NCBI GenBank assembly: GCA_017541205.1
Contig: JAFXZO010000023.1
Coordinates: 27,650 to 91,649, forward strand
DNA length: 64,000 bases
Reading direction: 5' to 3'
From: Clostridia bacterium
GTDB taxonomy: Bacteria > Bacillota > Clostridia > Christensenellales > Aristaeellaceae
The position numbers were made by a program, and so were the translations under genes. The notes under the pieces were generated by a model. The model was not told where the DNA came from, did no database searches, and saw only the letters and a program-made list of their open reading frames with translations. Of the stretch, positions 7,375-14,868 are shown piece by piece (the stretch's first letter is position 1; each line of letters opens with the position of its first letter).

Positions 7375-9972
7375 TCAAAGCTTTAATGCTTTTTCTTTCA
7401 GTAAAAACAGCTTGTTCAGCGCGTCGATGGGCGTCATGGCCATCACGTCCAGGGCGCGGATCTCTTCCACAAATTCCGTTTTCTGGTATTCCATCAGATC
7501 GACCTGCTCATTTTTCTTTTTGCGGCCCGCGCCCAAAATGTTCTGGCCGATGGTGTTCTGGTTCACGTTGTTGACCTCAAGCCGCGCCTGGATCTCCTGG
7601 GCCCGCGCGACCACGGGGCGCGGCACCCCGGCCAGATGCGCCACGTAAATGCCGAAGCTCTTGTCCGCACCGCCGGGCACGATCTTGCGCAGGAAAATGA
7701 CCTCCTCGCCGTGCTCCTTGACCGATACGCAGAAATTGTTGACCCCGTCCAGATGCCCTTCCAGTTCGGACAGCTCGTGATAGTGGGTGGCAAAGAGCGT
7801 CTTGGCCCCGGACCGTTTCGGATCGGCCAGGTATTCCACCGCGGCCCAGGCGATGGAAAGGCCGTCGAAGGTGGAGGTGCCCCGCCCGATCTCGTCCAGG
7901 ATCACGAGGGATCGGTTCGTGGCGTTGCGCAGGATATACGCCATTTCGCTCATTTCCACCATGAAGGTGCTCTGGCCCGTCGCCAGGTCGTCCGACGCGC
8001 CCACGCGGGTGAAAATGCCGTCCACCAGGCCGATGGAGGCCTCGCGCGCGGGCACGAAGGAGCCGATGTGCGCCATCAGGGTGATCAGGGCCACCTGGCG
8101 CATGTAGGTGCTTTTGCCCGCCATGTTGGGGCCGGTGATGATCTGCATGCGGTGGGCCTGGGTGTCAAGATACGTGTCGTTTGGCACAAAGCTCTGGTCC
8201 GGCATGGTCTTTTCGACCACGGGATGCCGGCCGTCCTTGATATCGATCACGCCGTCCTGGGTGATCGCCGGCCGGGTATAATGGTTGAGCAGCGCAACGC
8301 GCGCCAGGGACAGGAGCGCGTCCAGCGTCTTATAGGCCAGGGCGGTGGACTGCAAGCGGCCCATGTTCGCGCTTATCTCGTCCCGGATCTCTTCAAACAG
8401 CGTCATTTCAAGCTTTGCGGCCTGCTCCTGCGCGCCGGTCAATTTGCTTTCGATCTGGCGCAGCTCGTCGGTGGTGAAGCGCTCGGAATTGGCGAGGGTC
8501 TGCCGCCGCTGATAGCGCAGCGGCACCAGCGCGTAATTGGATTTCGTGACCTCGATATAATAGCCGAACACGCGGTTATACTGGATGCGCAGGTTCTTGA
8601 TGCCCGTTTCCTCACGCTCGCGCGCTTCCAGATCCAGCAGCCATTGCTTGCCCTCGGTGGAGGCGCGGCGCAGTTCGTCCAATTGCTCGCTGTACCCTTC
8701 GCGGATAAAATGCCCGTCGGACAATTGCAGCGGCGCGTCGGGAGAGATGCCGCGAAGCAAAAGGTCGGTCAAAGCCGGCAGCGGGTCCAGCAGGGCTTTG
8801 AGGAAGCCGAGCGCGTCCCCCGGCACGGAGGAAAGCAGCGTCAGCACTTCCGGGGCCTTTTGCAGGGAGCGCAGCAGGCTCAGGCAGTCCCGGGCGCTCA
8901 GGGTATGGTAGGATACCTTGGCAAGCAGCCGCTCCATATCGTACACCTGGGAGAGCGATTCGCGCAGGCTCTGGGAAAGCACGGGCTGGGTAAACAGCGC
9001 GTCCACGGCGGAAAGGCGCGCTTGGATCTTCTCCCTGGACAGAAGCGGCTTTTCCACCCAGGAGCGCAGCAGCCGCCCGCCCATGGCCGTCACCGTTTCG
9101 TCCAGCACGGACAGGAGCGAGCCCTTGACGGAGCGCCCGCGGATCGTTTCGGTCAATTCCAGGTTCCGCCGGGTGGCCGTGTCCAGGGGCATGATATCGC
9201 CCTTTTCGGTGACGCGGATGGAGGAAATATGCTGGAGGGCGTTTTTCTGCGTTTCGCTCAGGTACTTCATCAGCGCGCCCGCGGCCTGCGCGGCGGCGGA
9301 AAGGCCGGCGTCCAGCCCCAGCGCGATCAGGGAGCTGACGTGGAAATGGGAAAGCAGCGTGTCCCGCGCGTTCTGGCTCTGGTAGGCCGAGGCGGCGTAG
9401 GCGCGGCACTGGACGGCGGCGCAGGGCTGGACGGCGGCCGGATCGGAGGTGATGATTTCGCCGGGATGATATCCGTCCAGCGCGGCCTTGATGGCCTGGG
9501 GCTTGTTTTCCGTTTGCTGCGCCAGGAATTCGCCCGTGGAAACGTCGCAGGCCGCGATGCCGCAGCGCTTGCCGCTTACATACACGGAGCACAGGAAATT
9601 GTTGCGCTTTTCCCCGATCACGGAGGAATCCGTCAGCGTGCCCGCGGTCACGATGCGGATGATATCCCGGTCCACCAGGCCTTTCGCCAGGGCCGGGTCC
9701 TGCATCTGCTCGCCGATGGCGACCCGATAGCCCTTTTCCACCAGCCGCGCCACATAGGCGTCCACCGCGTGATAGGGCACGCCGCACATGGGGGCCCTCT
9801 CCTCCAGGCCGCAGTCCTTGCCCGTCAGGGTCAATTCCAGCTCCCGGCTGGCGGTGAGGGCGTCCTCAAAGAACATTTCGTAAAAATCGCCCACGCGGAA
9901 AAAGAGCAGGGTGTCCGGGTTCTGCTCTTTGAGGCGCATGTACTGCTGCATCATGGGGGAAAGGGTAGCCAT
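7375..9972 (-). CDS. mutS: DNA mismatch repair protein MutS
   Basis: MutS is the mismatch-recognition ATPase, 865 residues, normal length. The mismatch-wedge motif FYE lies at residues 30-32 (GDFYEMF). The Walker A box GPNMAGKST is near residue 612, with VILDEIGRGTSTFDG (Walker B and signature) and ATHYHEL after it. The C-terminus carries the usual short helix-turn-helix tail. The start has AGGAG seven bases upstream. It sits in a minus-strand run after miaB, the YlbF-like gene and a PAP2 gene, which matches clostridial miaB-ylbF-mutS order apart from the inserted PAP2. Downstream, four LRR genes intervene before mutL. Confidence 0.98.
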   Translation of the reverse strand: MATLSPMMQQYMRLKEQNPDTLLFFRVGDFYEMFFEDALTASRELELTLTGKDCGLEERAPMCGVPYHAVDAYVARLVEKGYRVAIGEQMQDPALAKGLVDRDIIRIVTAGTLTDSSVIGEKRNNFLCSVYVSGKRCGIAACDVSTGEFLAQQTENKPQAIKAALDGYHPGEIITSDPAAVQPCAAVQCRAYAASAYQSQNARDTLLSHFHVSSLIALGLDAGLSAAAQAAGALMKYLSETQKNALQHISSIRVTEKGDIMPLDTATRRNLELTETIRGRSVKGSLLSVLDETVTAMGGRLLRSWVEKPLLSREKIQARLSAVDALFTQPVLSQSLRESLSQVYDMERLLAKVSYHTLSARDCLSLLRSLQKAPEVLTLLSSVPGDALGFLKALLDPLPALTDLLLRGISPDAPLQLSDGHFIREGYSEQLDELRRASTEGKQWLLDLEAREREETGIKNLRIQYNRVFGYYIEVTKSNYALVPLRYQRRQTLANSERFTTDELRQIESKLTGAQEQAAKLEMTLFEEIRDEISANMGRLQSTALAYKTLDALLSLARVALLNHYTRPAITQDGVIDIKDGRHPVVEKTMPDQSFVPNDTYLDTQAHRMQIITGPNMAGKSTYMRQVALITLMAHIGSFVPAREASIGLVDGIFTRVGASDDLATGQSTFMVEMSEMAYILRNATNRSLVILDEIGRGTSTFDGLSIAWAAVEYLADPKRSGAKTLFATHYHELSELEGHLDGVNNFCVSVKEHGEEVIFLRKIVPGGADKSFGIYVAHLAGVPRPVVARAQEIQARLEVNNVNQNTIGQNILGAGRKKKNEQVDLMEYQKTEFVEEIRALDVMAMTPIDALNKLFLLKEKALKL

Positions 9973-10032
9973 GGTGGGACGCTCCTTTTCTGTTTCAGGG
10001 TGGCGCGTATTTTCGGCGGTCCTGCCGAAGGA

Positions 10033-10980
10033 TCACGCTTTTTCACCGCGGGCGTGATTCCACAGCCTGTCGGTGTATTTGAACGCGATGGGATAAACGC
10101 CGAACAGGGCGAAGGCCGTTACGGCGTAGCGCAGGCAGCGGACCATGAGGGCCGCGAAGGAAGCGCTGTCCAGGAAATCCTTGGGGAAAGGAAGCTTGAG
10201 CAGGGTGTTCAGCGCGAAGAAAATGGCCGCGCCGCCCAGCGCCCGCAGGAGGCAGCGAAGAAGGTTATGGGTGTTTTCAAAGCGCACCTTCCTTTGCTCG
10301 AGCTGATCGCCGGTCATGAAGCCCAGCATCAGGCCCAGGCTGGTAAAGTAATCGGCGCTTTTGCAGTAAAACAGGCCGGGCAGGGCGGTGAGCAGCAGCA
10401 CCCCGTAAAGCGCCAGCTCGTTTTTGATGGCTTTCCACAGGAGGGATACCACGCAGATGCAGAGCAGGCCCAGCGCCCAGCCCGCCAGCACGTCGGTGGG
10501 ATAGTGCGCGCCGATGACGACCCGGGAAAAGCCTACCAAAAGAGGCAGGACCACCGCCAGGCAGGCAAGCCACCGCTTTTTGATCTGTCCCGCGATGGAG
10601 GCGTATACGGTCACGGCGTTGGTGGAATGGCCGCTGGGGAAGGAAAAGCCCTGGGCGGCGATGTCGTTGGCGTCGGCGCTCTTGTCCACCACCCGCAGGA
10701 TCTTGATGCCCTCGTGATCGAAATAGGGGCGGCGGCGCAGGAACACGTTCTTGATCATGGGGCTCCAGACCAGGCCCATCAGCGCGTTAAGCCCCACGGT
10801 CCGGCCTATCTTTTTGTCGTAGCCCCAGAACAGGACGCCCAGGATCAGCACCAGAAGCAGTTCTTCCCCAAAGGCGGAAAAGAAGGAAATCACAGAAATG
10901 AATCCGTCGCCCAGATTCGTTTGCAGCCATTCCATCAGGCTGACTTCCCAATCAAAGGCGAAGGTATTTCCCGTAAGCAT
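10033..10980 (-). CDS. PAP2-family membrane phosphatase
   Basis: A 315-residue integral membrane protein with the three acid-phosphatase motifs of the PAP2 superfamily: KNVFLRRRP (motif 1), FPSGHSTNA (motif 2) and SRVVIGAHYPTDV (motif 3). Such enzymes dephosphorylate lipid phosphates such as undecaprenyl-PP or phosphatidate at the membrane. After motif 3 the protein extends by about 130 residues with further hydrophobic segments, as in the longer clostridial members. Substrate cannot be told. It lies between mutS and the YlbF-like gene, co-directional, and looks like a lineage-specific addition to that conserved block. Confidence 0.9.
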   Translation of the reverse strand: MLTGNTFAFDWEVSLMEWLQTNLGDGFISVISFFSAFGEELLLVLILGVLFWGYDKKIGRTVGLNALMGLVWSPMIKNVFLRRRPYFDHEGIKILRVVDKSADANDIAAQGFSFPSGHSTNAVTVYASIAGQIKKRWLACLAVVLPLLVGFSRVVIGAHYPTDVLAGWALGLLCICVVSLLWKAIKNELALYGVLLLTALPGLFYCKSADYFTSLGLMLGFMTGDQLEQRKVRFENTHNLLRCLLRALGGAAIFFALNTLLKLPFPKDFLDSASFAALMVRCLRYAVTAFALFGVYPIAFKYTDRLWNHARGEKA

Positions 10981-11017
10981 ATCTTATCATTCCTTTCGTG
11001 TTTTGGATCCTGCGATG

Positions 11018-11413
11018 TCAGCCGCATCCGCCGCAGGAAGCGCAGTTGCCGCTGCACCCGCCCTGGCTGCCGCCGGGGTTGAGGACGCCGGACAGCTCCG
11101 CGTTGACCTGCGCCATCATGTCGGAAAACTCCTTGCGCGATTTGACCAGGGCCTGATAGAGGGGATGCGCCTTGATCGGCTCCATCACCTCGTCCAATTC
11201 CCGGGTCTTAACGCCGATCAAATCAAAGTCCGGCTCCTTTTTGAGCGTGGCTTCCTCGATCTGGCGGTGAATGGCGTCGTAACGGACAAAGAGCGCCGCC
11301 AGGGCTTCATCCTGGGACGCCGCGTCCTCCGTGGCGCGCATGGCGATGTACTCCGGGGACTGGGCGATCACGCCCGCCAATTCCTTGGCCTTATCCAATA
11401 CGGTCTTGCTCAT
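11018..11413 (-). CDS. YlbF/YmcA-family protein with cysteine-rich tail
   Basis: A 131-residue, mostly helical protein of the YlbF/YmcA (RicF/RicA) family. The region around DKAKELAGVIAQSPEY and HPLYQALVKSRKEF matches the family pattern. In Bacillus these proteins form the Ric complex, which carries iron-sulfur clusters and affects RNase Y. Here the C-terminus is a Gly-rich cysteine tail, CSGNCASCGGCG, with four cysteines able to bind a metal or cluster. The start overlaps the stop of the upstream glyoxalase-like ORF (ATGA), so translation is probably coupled. Location between miaB and mutS is typical for this family. Confidence 0.88.
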   Translation of the reverse strand: MSKTVLDKAKELAGVIAQSPEYIAMRATEDAASQDEALAALFVRYDAIHRQIEEATLKKEPDFDLIGVKTRELDEVMEPIKAHPLYQALVKSRKEFSDMMAQVNAELSGVLNPGGSQGGCSGNCASCGGCG

Positions 11414-11664
11414 ATTTCCTCCTTTTGATCTTTAGATCCTTCGCTGTTTTTCGGGAAGCTCCTCAAATAGATCACGTTATTGTCCGGATCGTGGAAGCTC
11501 ATATTGACCGCGCCCCAGGGCCTTTTGGCCGGCGGTTCGATGATCCTGGCGCCCAGCGCGAGCGCCTTTTCGTCATAAAGCCGTTTTGCCTTCTGCTTGC
11601 TGATCCGCTCTTCCCCGCGCTGGAATTCCAGCCCTTCCAGCCCGAGCTTGTTGCTCAGTTCCAT
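11410..11664 (-). CDS. Half-length glyoxalase/VOC-like protein
   Basis: An 84-residue ORF. The segment RPWGAVNMSFHDPDNNVIYL matches the C-terminal half of vicinal-oxygen-chelate proteins (glyoxalase or bleomycin-resistance type), where the DPDxNxIxL strand normally ends the domain. The N-terminal half (ELSNKLGLEGLEFQRG) does not look like the usual first VOC module, so this is either a remnant or a single-module protein. It begins immediately after the miaB stop (TAA-ATG) and ends overlapping the YlbF-like start. That implies it is translated as part of the operon rather than being a spurious frame. Confidence 0.65.
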   Translation of the reverse strand: MELSNKLGLEGLEFQRGEERISKQKAKRLYDEKALALGARIIEPPAKRPWGAVNMSFHDPDNNVIYLRSFPKNSEGSKDQKEEI

Positions 11665-13077
11665 TTATGCATCCCCTTCAACGACCCCTTTCAGGGTGGT
11701 TTTGCTGGCGGCGGTGATTTTCACCTGCACGATCTTCCCGATCATATCCGCGCCGCCTTCAAAATTGACGCTGATGTTGCGGGAGGTCTTGCCCGTAAAC
11801 TGGGTTTCGTTCCGCCTGCTCTGGCCGGTCACGAGGACACTTTCGGTTTTCCCGATCATTTCGGCAAAGCGCTTCTGCGTCATTTCCTCCTGGAGGGCGA
11901 TCAGCCGTTCGATCCGCTCGGTGGCGAGGGCGGGATCGACGCGGCCGGGCATCTTTGCCGCGCGGGTGCCTTCGCGGGGAGAATAGATGAAGGTGAACGC
12001 GCTGTCAAAGCAGACGCGGCGGGCCAGATCCATGGTGTCCTCAAAGTCCGCGTCCGTTTCGCCGGGGAAGGCGACGATGAGATCGGTGGTCAGGCCCACG
12101 TCCGGCGCGGCCTTCCTGATCTTTTCTACCTTTTCGAGATAGCTTTCCCGGGTGTAGCGCCGGTTCATGGCTTCCAAAATGCGGTTGCTGCCCGACTGCA
12201 CGGGCAGATGCAGATGGCGGCACAGGGCCGGGTTTTCCGCCATTTCCCGAATGAGCTCGTCGGACAGATCCTTGGGGTGGCTGGTCATGAAGCGGATGCG
12301 GGGGATGCCGAGCCTGGAAACCTCATGCAAAAGGCGCGGAAAGGTGACGCCGCCGGGCACGTCGTTTCCGTAGGAATTCACGTTCTGCCCAAGCAGCATG
12401 ATTTCCTGAACGCCCTTTTTCTGCAGGCCTTCCACTTCCGCTAAGATATCCTTCATTTCGCGGCTGCGTTCCCTTCCCCGCACGTAGGGCACGATGCAGT
12501 AGGAACAGAAATTGTTGCAGCCGTACATGATGGTGACGTACGCCTGGAAGGGCGATTCCCTGCGGATGGGCAGGCCCTCGATCAGCGTGGACTGCTCATC
12601 CGGAACGGAGACGACCCGCCTTTTCGTTTCCACGGCGCGGTAAAGGAGCTCCGGCAGGCGGTGGATGTTGCCGGTGCCGAAGGCCACGTCCACGAAGGGA
12701 TACTGGCGCAGCAGCTTTTCGGCCATGCCCGGCTCCTGCACCATGCAGCCGCAGACGCCGATGAGCATTTCCGGCCTTTCTTTCTTGATTTCCTTGAGCC
12801 ACGTCACGTTGCCAAGGGCTTTGCGCTCGGCGTTGTCGCGGATGCAGCAGGTGTTGTGCAGCACAAAATCCGCCTGCTCCCGGGCGGGCGCGGGGGCCAG
12901 CCCCATTTCCTCCAGCATGCCGGCCAGCTTTTCCGAGTCATGGGCGTTCATCTGGCAGCCGTAGGTCACGATAAAGTAGGTTTTGGGCCTCTCCGGCAGG
13001 GCGGAAAACTCCCGGGCGAACCGGGCCTGGGCCGCCATTTCCTCCGGGGTCACGCGGACGGTGGTTTCGTTCTTCAT
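11665..13077 (-). CDS. miaB: tRNA-2-methylthio-N6-dimethylallyladenosine synthase MiaB
   Basis: Radical-SAM methylthiotransferase that converts i6A37 to ms2i6A37 in tRNA. It is 470 residues long with three domains. The N-terminal UPF0004 domain has its cluster cysteines in TYGCQMN, NTCCIRDNA and GVCGCMVQE. The radical-SAM core has CNNFCSYC (CxxxCxxC). The C-terminal TRAM domain (about 400-470) contains TQFTGKTSRNISVNF. The N-terminal extension before KTYFIVTYGCQMN is about 32 residues, normal for clostridial members. It heads a tight run ending in mutS. Confidence 0.97.
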   Translation of the reverse strand: MKNETTVRVTPEEMAAQARFAREFSALPERPKTYFIVTYGCQMNAHDSEKLAGMLEEMGLAPAPAREQADFVLHNTCCIRDNAERKALGNVTWLKEIKKERPEMLIGVCGCMVQEPGMAEKLLRQYPFVDVAFGTGNIHRLPELLYRAVETKRRVVSVPDEQSTLIEGLPIRRESPFQAYVTIMYGCNNFCSYCIVPYVRGRERSREMKDILAEVEGLQKKGVQEIMLLGQNVNSYGNDVPGGVTFPRLLHEVSRLGIPRIRFMTSHPKDLSDELIREMAENPALCRHLHLPVQSGSNRILEAMNRRYTRESYLEKVEKIRKAAPDVGLTTDLIVAFPGETDADFEDTMDLARRVCFDSAFTFIYSPREGTRAAKMPGRVDPALATERIERLIALQEEMTQKRFAEMIGKTESVLVTGQSRRNETQFTGKTSRNISVNFEGGADMIGKIVQVKITAASKTTLKGVVEGDA

Positions 13078-13101
13078 ATTTTACCCTCGATCATACGTTT
13101 T

Positions 13102-14190
13102 TTATATTTGCGCGTCCGTTTTTTTGCGCGTCAGCTCCATCAGCCCCAGGCTCGTAAACCCGTGCAGCGCCACCTTCACCGGATCGTCGCGGACGCAGGC
13201 CTCCAATTCCGAAAGGACGGCCTGCCTGCTTTCTTCCTTTTGCATGTCCACAAAATCGACGATCACGATGCCGCCCATGGAGCGAAGGCGCATCAGGCGC
13301 GCGATTTCCCGCGCCGCCTCCAGATTCAGGCGCAGGAAGGTGTTTTCCGTGCCGGACCTGTTGCCCGTGTATTTGCCGCTGTTCACGTCGATCACGGTCA
13401 GCGCTTCCGTTTTTTCCACGATCAGATACCCGCCGCAGTCCAGCCACACCTTCTTCTGGCACGCCTTTTCCCATTTGGCGTCCACGCTGAAAAGCGTAAA
13501 GGGGCGCTCGCATTTTTCCACCGGCAGGGAGACGTCTTGCAGGGCTTCTGGATCGTCGCAGAGGATCTTTTCGATGGGCCCGCGCTCGTCCCGCAGCAGG
13601 CGGGCCAAGGCGTCTTCGGTGTCCCGGATCAGGCAGGGCGCTTTCGCGGCGGCCAGGCGGGAAAGGGTTTTAAGCCATTCGGCCCGCAGGCCCTCAATGT
13701 CCCGGCGGATGCTTTCCTCATCGGCGTTTTCGCTTTCCGTGCGCATCACCAGCCCGCCTTCGGGCGGGCAGATTGCTTCGGCAAGGGCGGCGAGGCGCGC
13801 CTTTGCGCCTTCATTCAGGATTTTTTTGGACAGGGCGATCCGCTTTGCATAGGGCGTCAGGATCGCGTACCGTCCGGCGAGGGCGACGTCCTGCGTCAGA
13901 TACGGCGCTTTATCGCCGATCGCGGGCTTTTTCACCTGCACCGGCACCGCGTCGCCCGAGCGCGGCTTCGTTCGGCATTCGGAAAACGGGAGGAAGCCCG
14001 TCGTTTCCCTGCCCAGGCGGACGAAGGCCGCTTCCATGCCGGGGGCCAGGCGGTCCACGACGCCCAAATAAATCTGCTCCGTCCGCGCGCCCTGCGGCGC
14101 TTCGTCCTTAAGGCACAGCAGCCGCTGATCCTCCATCACCGCGATGCGCCTTTTCCCTTCCCGGGTCTCGATCAGCACGCGCTTGCTCAT
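13102..14190 (-). CDS. rng: Ribonuclease E/G family protein (RNase G), short form
   Basis: An RNase G-like endoribonuclease of 362 residues. An S1-like segment near the N-terminus (YLGVVDRLAPGMEAAFVRLG) is followed by the RNase H-like and catalytic region. The catalytic metal-binding aspartates are visible in TVIDVNSGKYTG and VIVDFVDMQ. The protein ends soon after SLGLMELTRKK, so the zinc-link cysteine motif that tetramerises E. coli RNase E/G is missing. The ATG overlaps the stop of TIGR03936 (ATGA), so the earlier in-frame ATG is rejected. Co-occurrence with TIGR03936 and TIGR03960 is usual in Clostridia. Confidence 0.9.
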   Translation of the reverse strand: MSKRVLIETREGKRRIAVMEDQRLLCLKDEAPQGARTEQIYLGVVDRLAPGMEAAFVRLGRETTGFLPFSECRTKPRSGDAVPVQVKKPAIGDKAPYLTQDVALAGRYAILTPYAKRIALSKKILNEGAKARLAALAEAICPPEGGLVMRTESENADEESIRRDIEGLRAEWLKTLSRLAAAKAPCLIRDTEDALARLLRDERGPIEKILCDDPEALQDVSLPVEKCERPFTLFSVDAKWEKACQKKVWLDCGGYLIVEKTEALTVIDVNSGKYTGNRSGTENTFLRLNLEAAREIARLMRLRSMGGIVIVDFVDMQKEESRQAVLSELEACVRDDPVKVALHGFTSLGLMELTRKKTDAQI

Positions 14191-14849
14191 AACGATTCCA
14201 GGGGCGAAAGCACCCCGTCCTTTTCGCCGAGCAGCTGCAGGCGGGTGACGAGGGCGCGCGGCCGCTCGCATTTTGCGAAATCAAACAGGGAAGAAAGCAG
14301 CAGATCGGGCTTGCAGGTGGCTTTTTCGCTCAGGGCGAGGGCCATGATAAGCGCGTCTCCCTCGCAGCGCAGTAGATGGATCATGGGCTTCAAATCGCAC
14401 GGCTTTTCGCCGGATTTGGTTTTCCGGATGGCGGGGATCTCGGGCTGCAAAAGATAATCCCGCACGGTTTTTTCCAGGTCCGGCGGCGCCGTGTCGAACC
14501 GCGCCTCGTACAGGGCGGCGGTCAAAAGCGCCATGGGGGCCGGGTGCGCATCCTCCACCGGGCGCGCGGACAGGCAGGGCAGATCGGGCGGCAGGGCTTT
14601 GCTCAACTGCTCCATAAAGGCTTCCCCGCTCATTTCCCCCTCGATCGGCACCTCCATGATTTCCCTTTTGCCCGGCATCCCAACGGAGAGCGGCGCGGCG
14701 AAATTGAGCAGGATATGGGGGTTGAACCCCTGGGAATAGCGCAGGGGCAGGCCGCTTCGCCGAAGCGCCCGCTGCATCGCGCGCATCAGATCCAAATGCC
14801 CGATATGGCGAAGGCGCGGGGCTTTTTCAAATACGACGATCATTTTCAT
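14187..14849 (-). CDS. TIGR03936 family radical SAM-associated protein (DUF2344)
   Basis: A 220-residue DUF2344/TIGR03936 protein, recognised from the N-terminal signature RLRHIGHLDLMRAMQRALRR, followed by GLPLRYSQGFNPH. The family is nearly always encoded next to, or fused with, the TIGR03960 B12-binding radical-SAM protein and beside RNase G. Its chemistry is not established; an RNA-related role is suggested by company. Here the TIGR03960 partner is still in the same operon, but a histidine kinase gene has come between them. The start has AAAGGA at proper spacing. Confidence 0.9.
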   Translation of the reverse strand: MKMIVVFEKAPRLRHIGHLDLMRAMQRALRRSGLPLRYSQGFNPHILLNFAAPLSVGMPGKREIMEVPIEGEMSGEAFMEQLSKALPPDLPCLSARPVEDAHPAPMALLTAALYEARFDTAPPDLEKTVRDYLLQPEIPAIRKTKSGEKPCDLKPMIHLLRCEGDALIMALALSEKATCKPDLLLSSLFDFAKCERPRALVTRLQLLGEKDGVLSPLESL

Positions 14850-14868
14850 TTGTCATGTTCCTTTCGGT

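Noticed and set aside
7636-11082. A plus-strand open frame of 1148 codons opposite mutS and the PAP2 gene
   Set aside because: Its translation is low-complexity His/Gly/Arg-rich, with no ribosome-binding site, and it lies over two certain genes.
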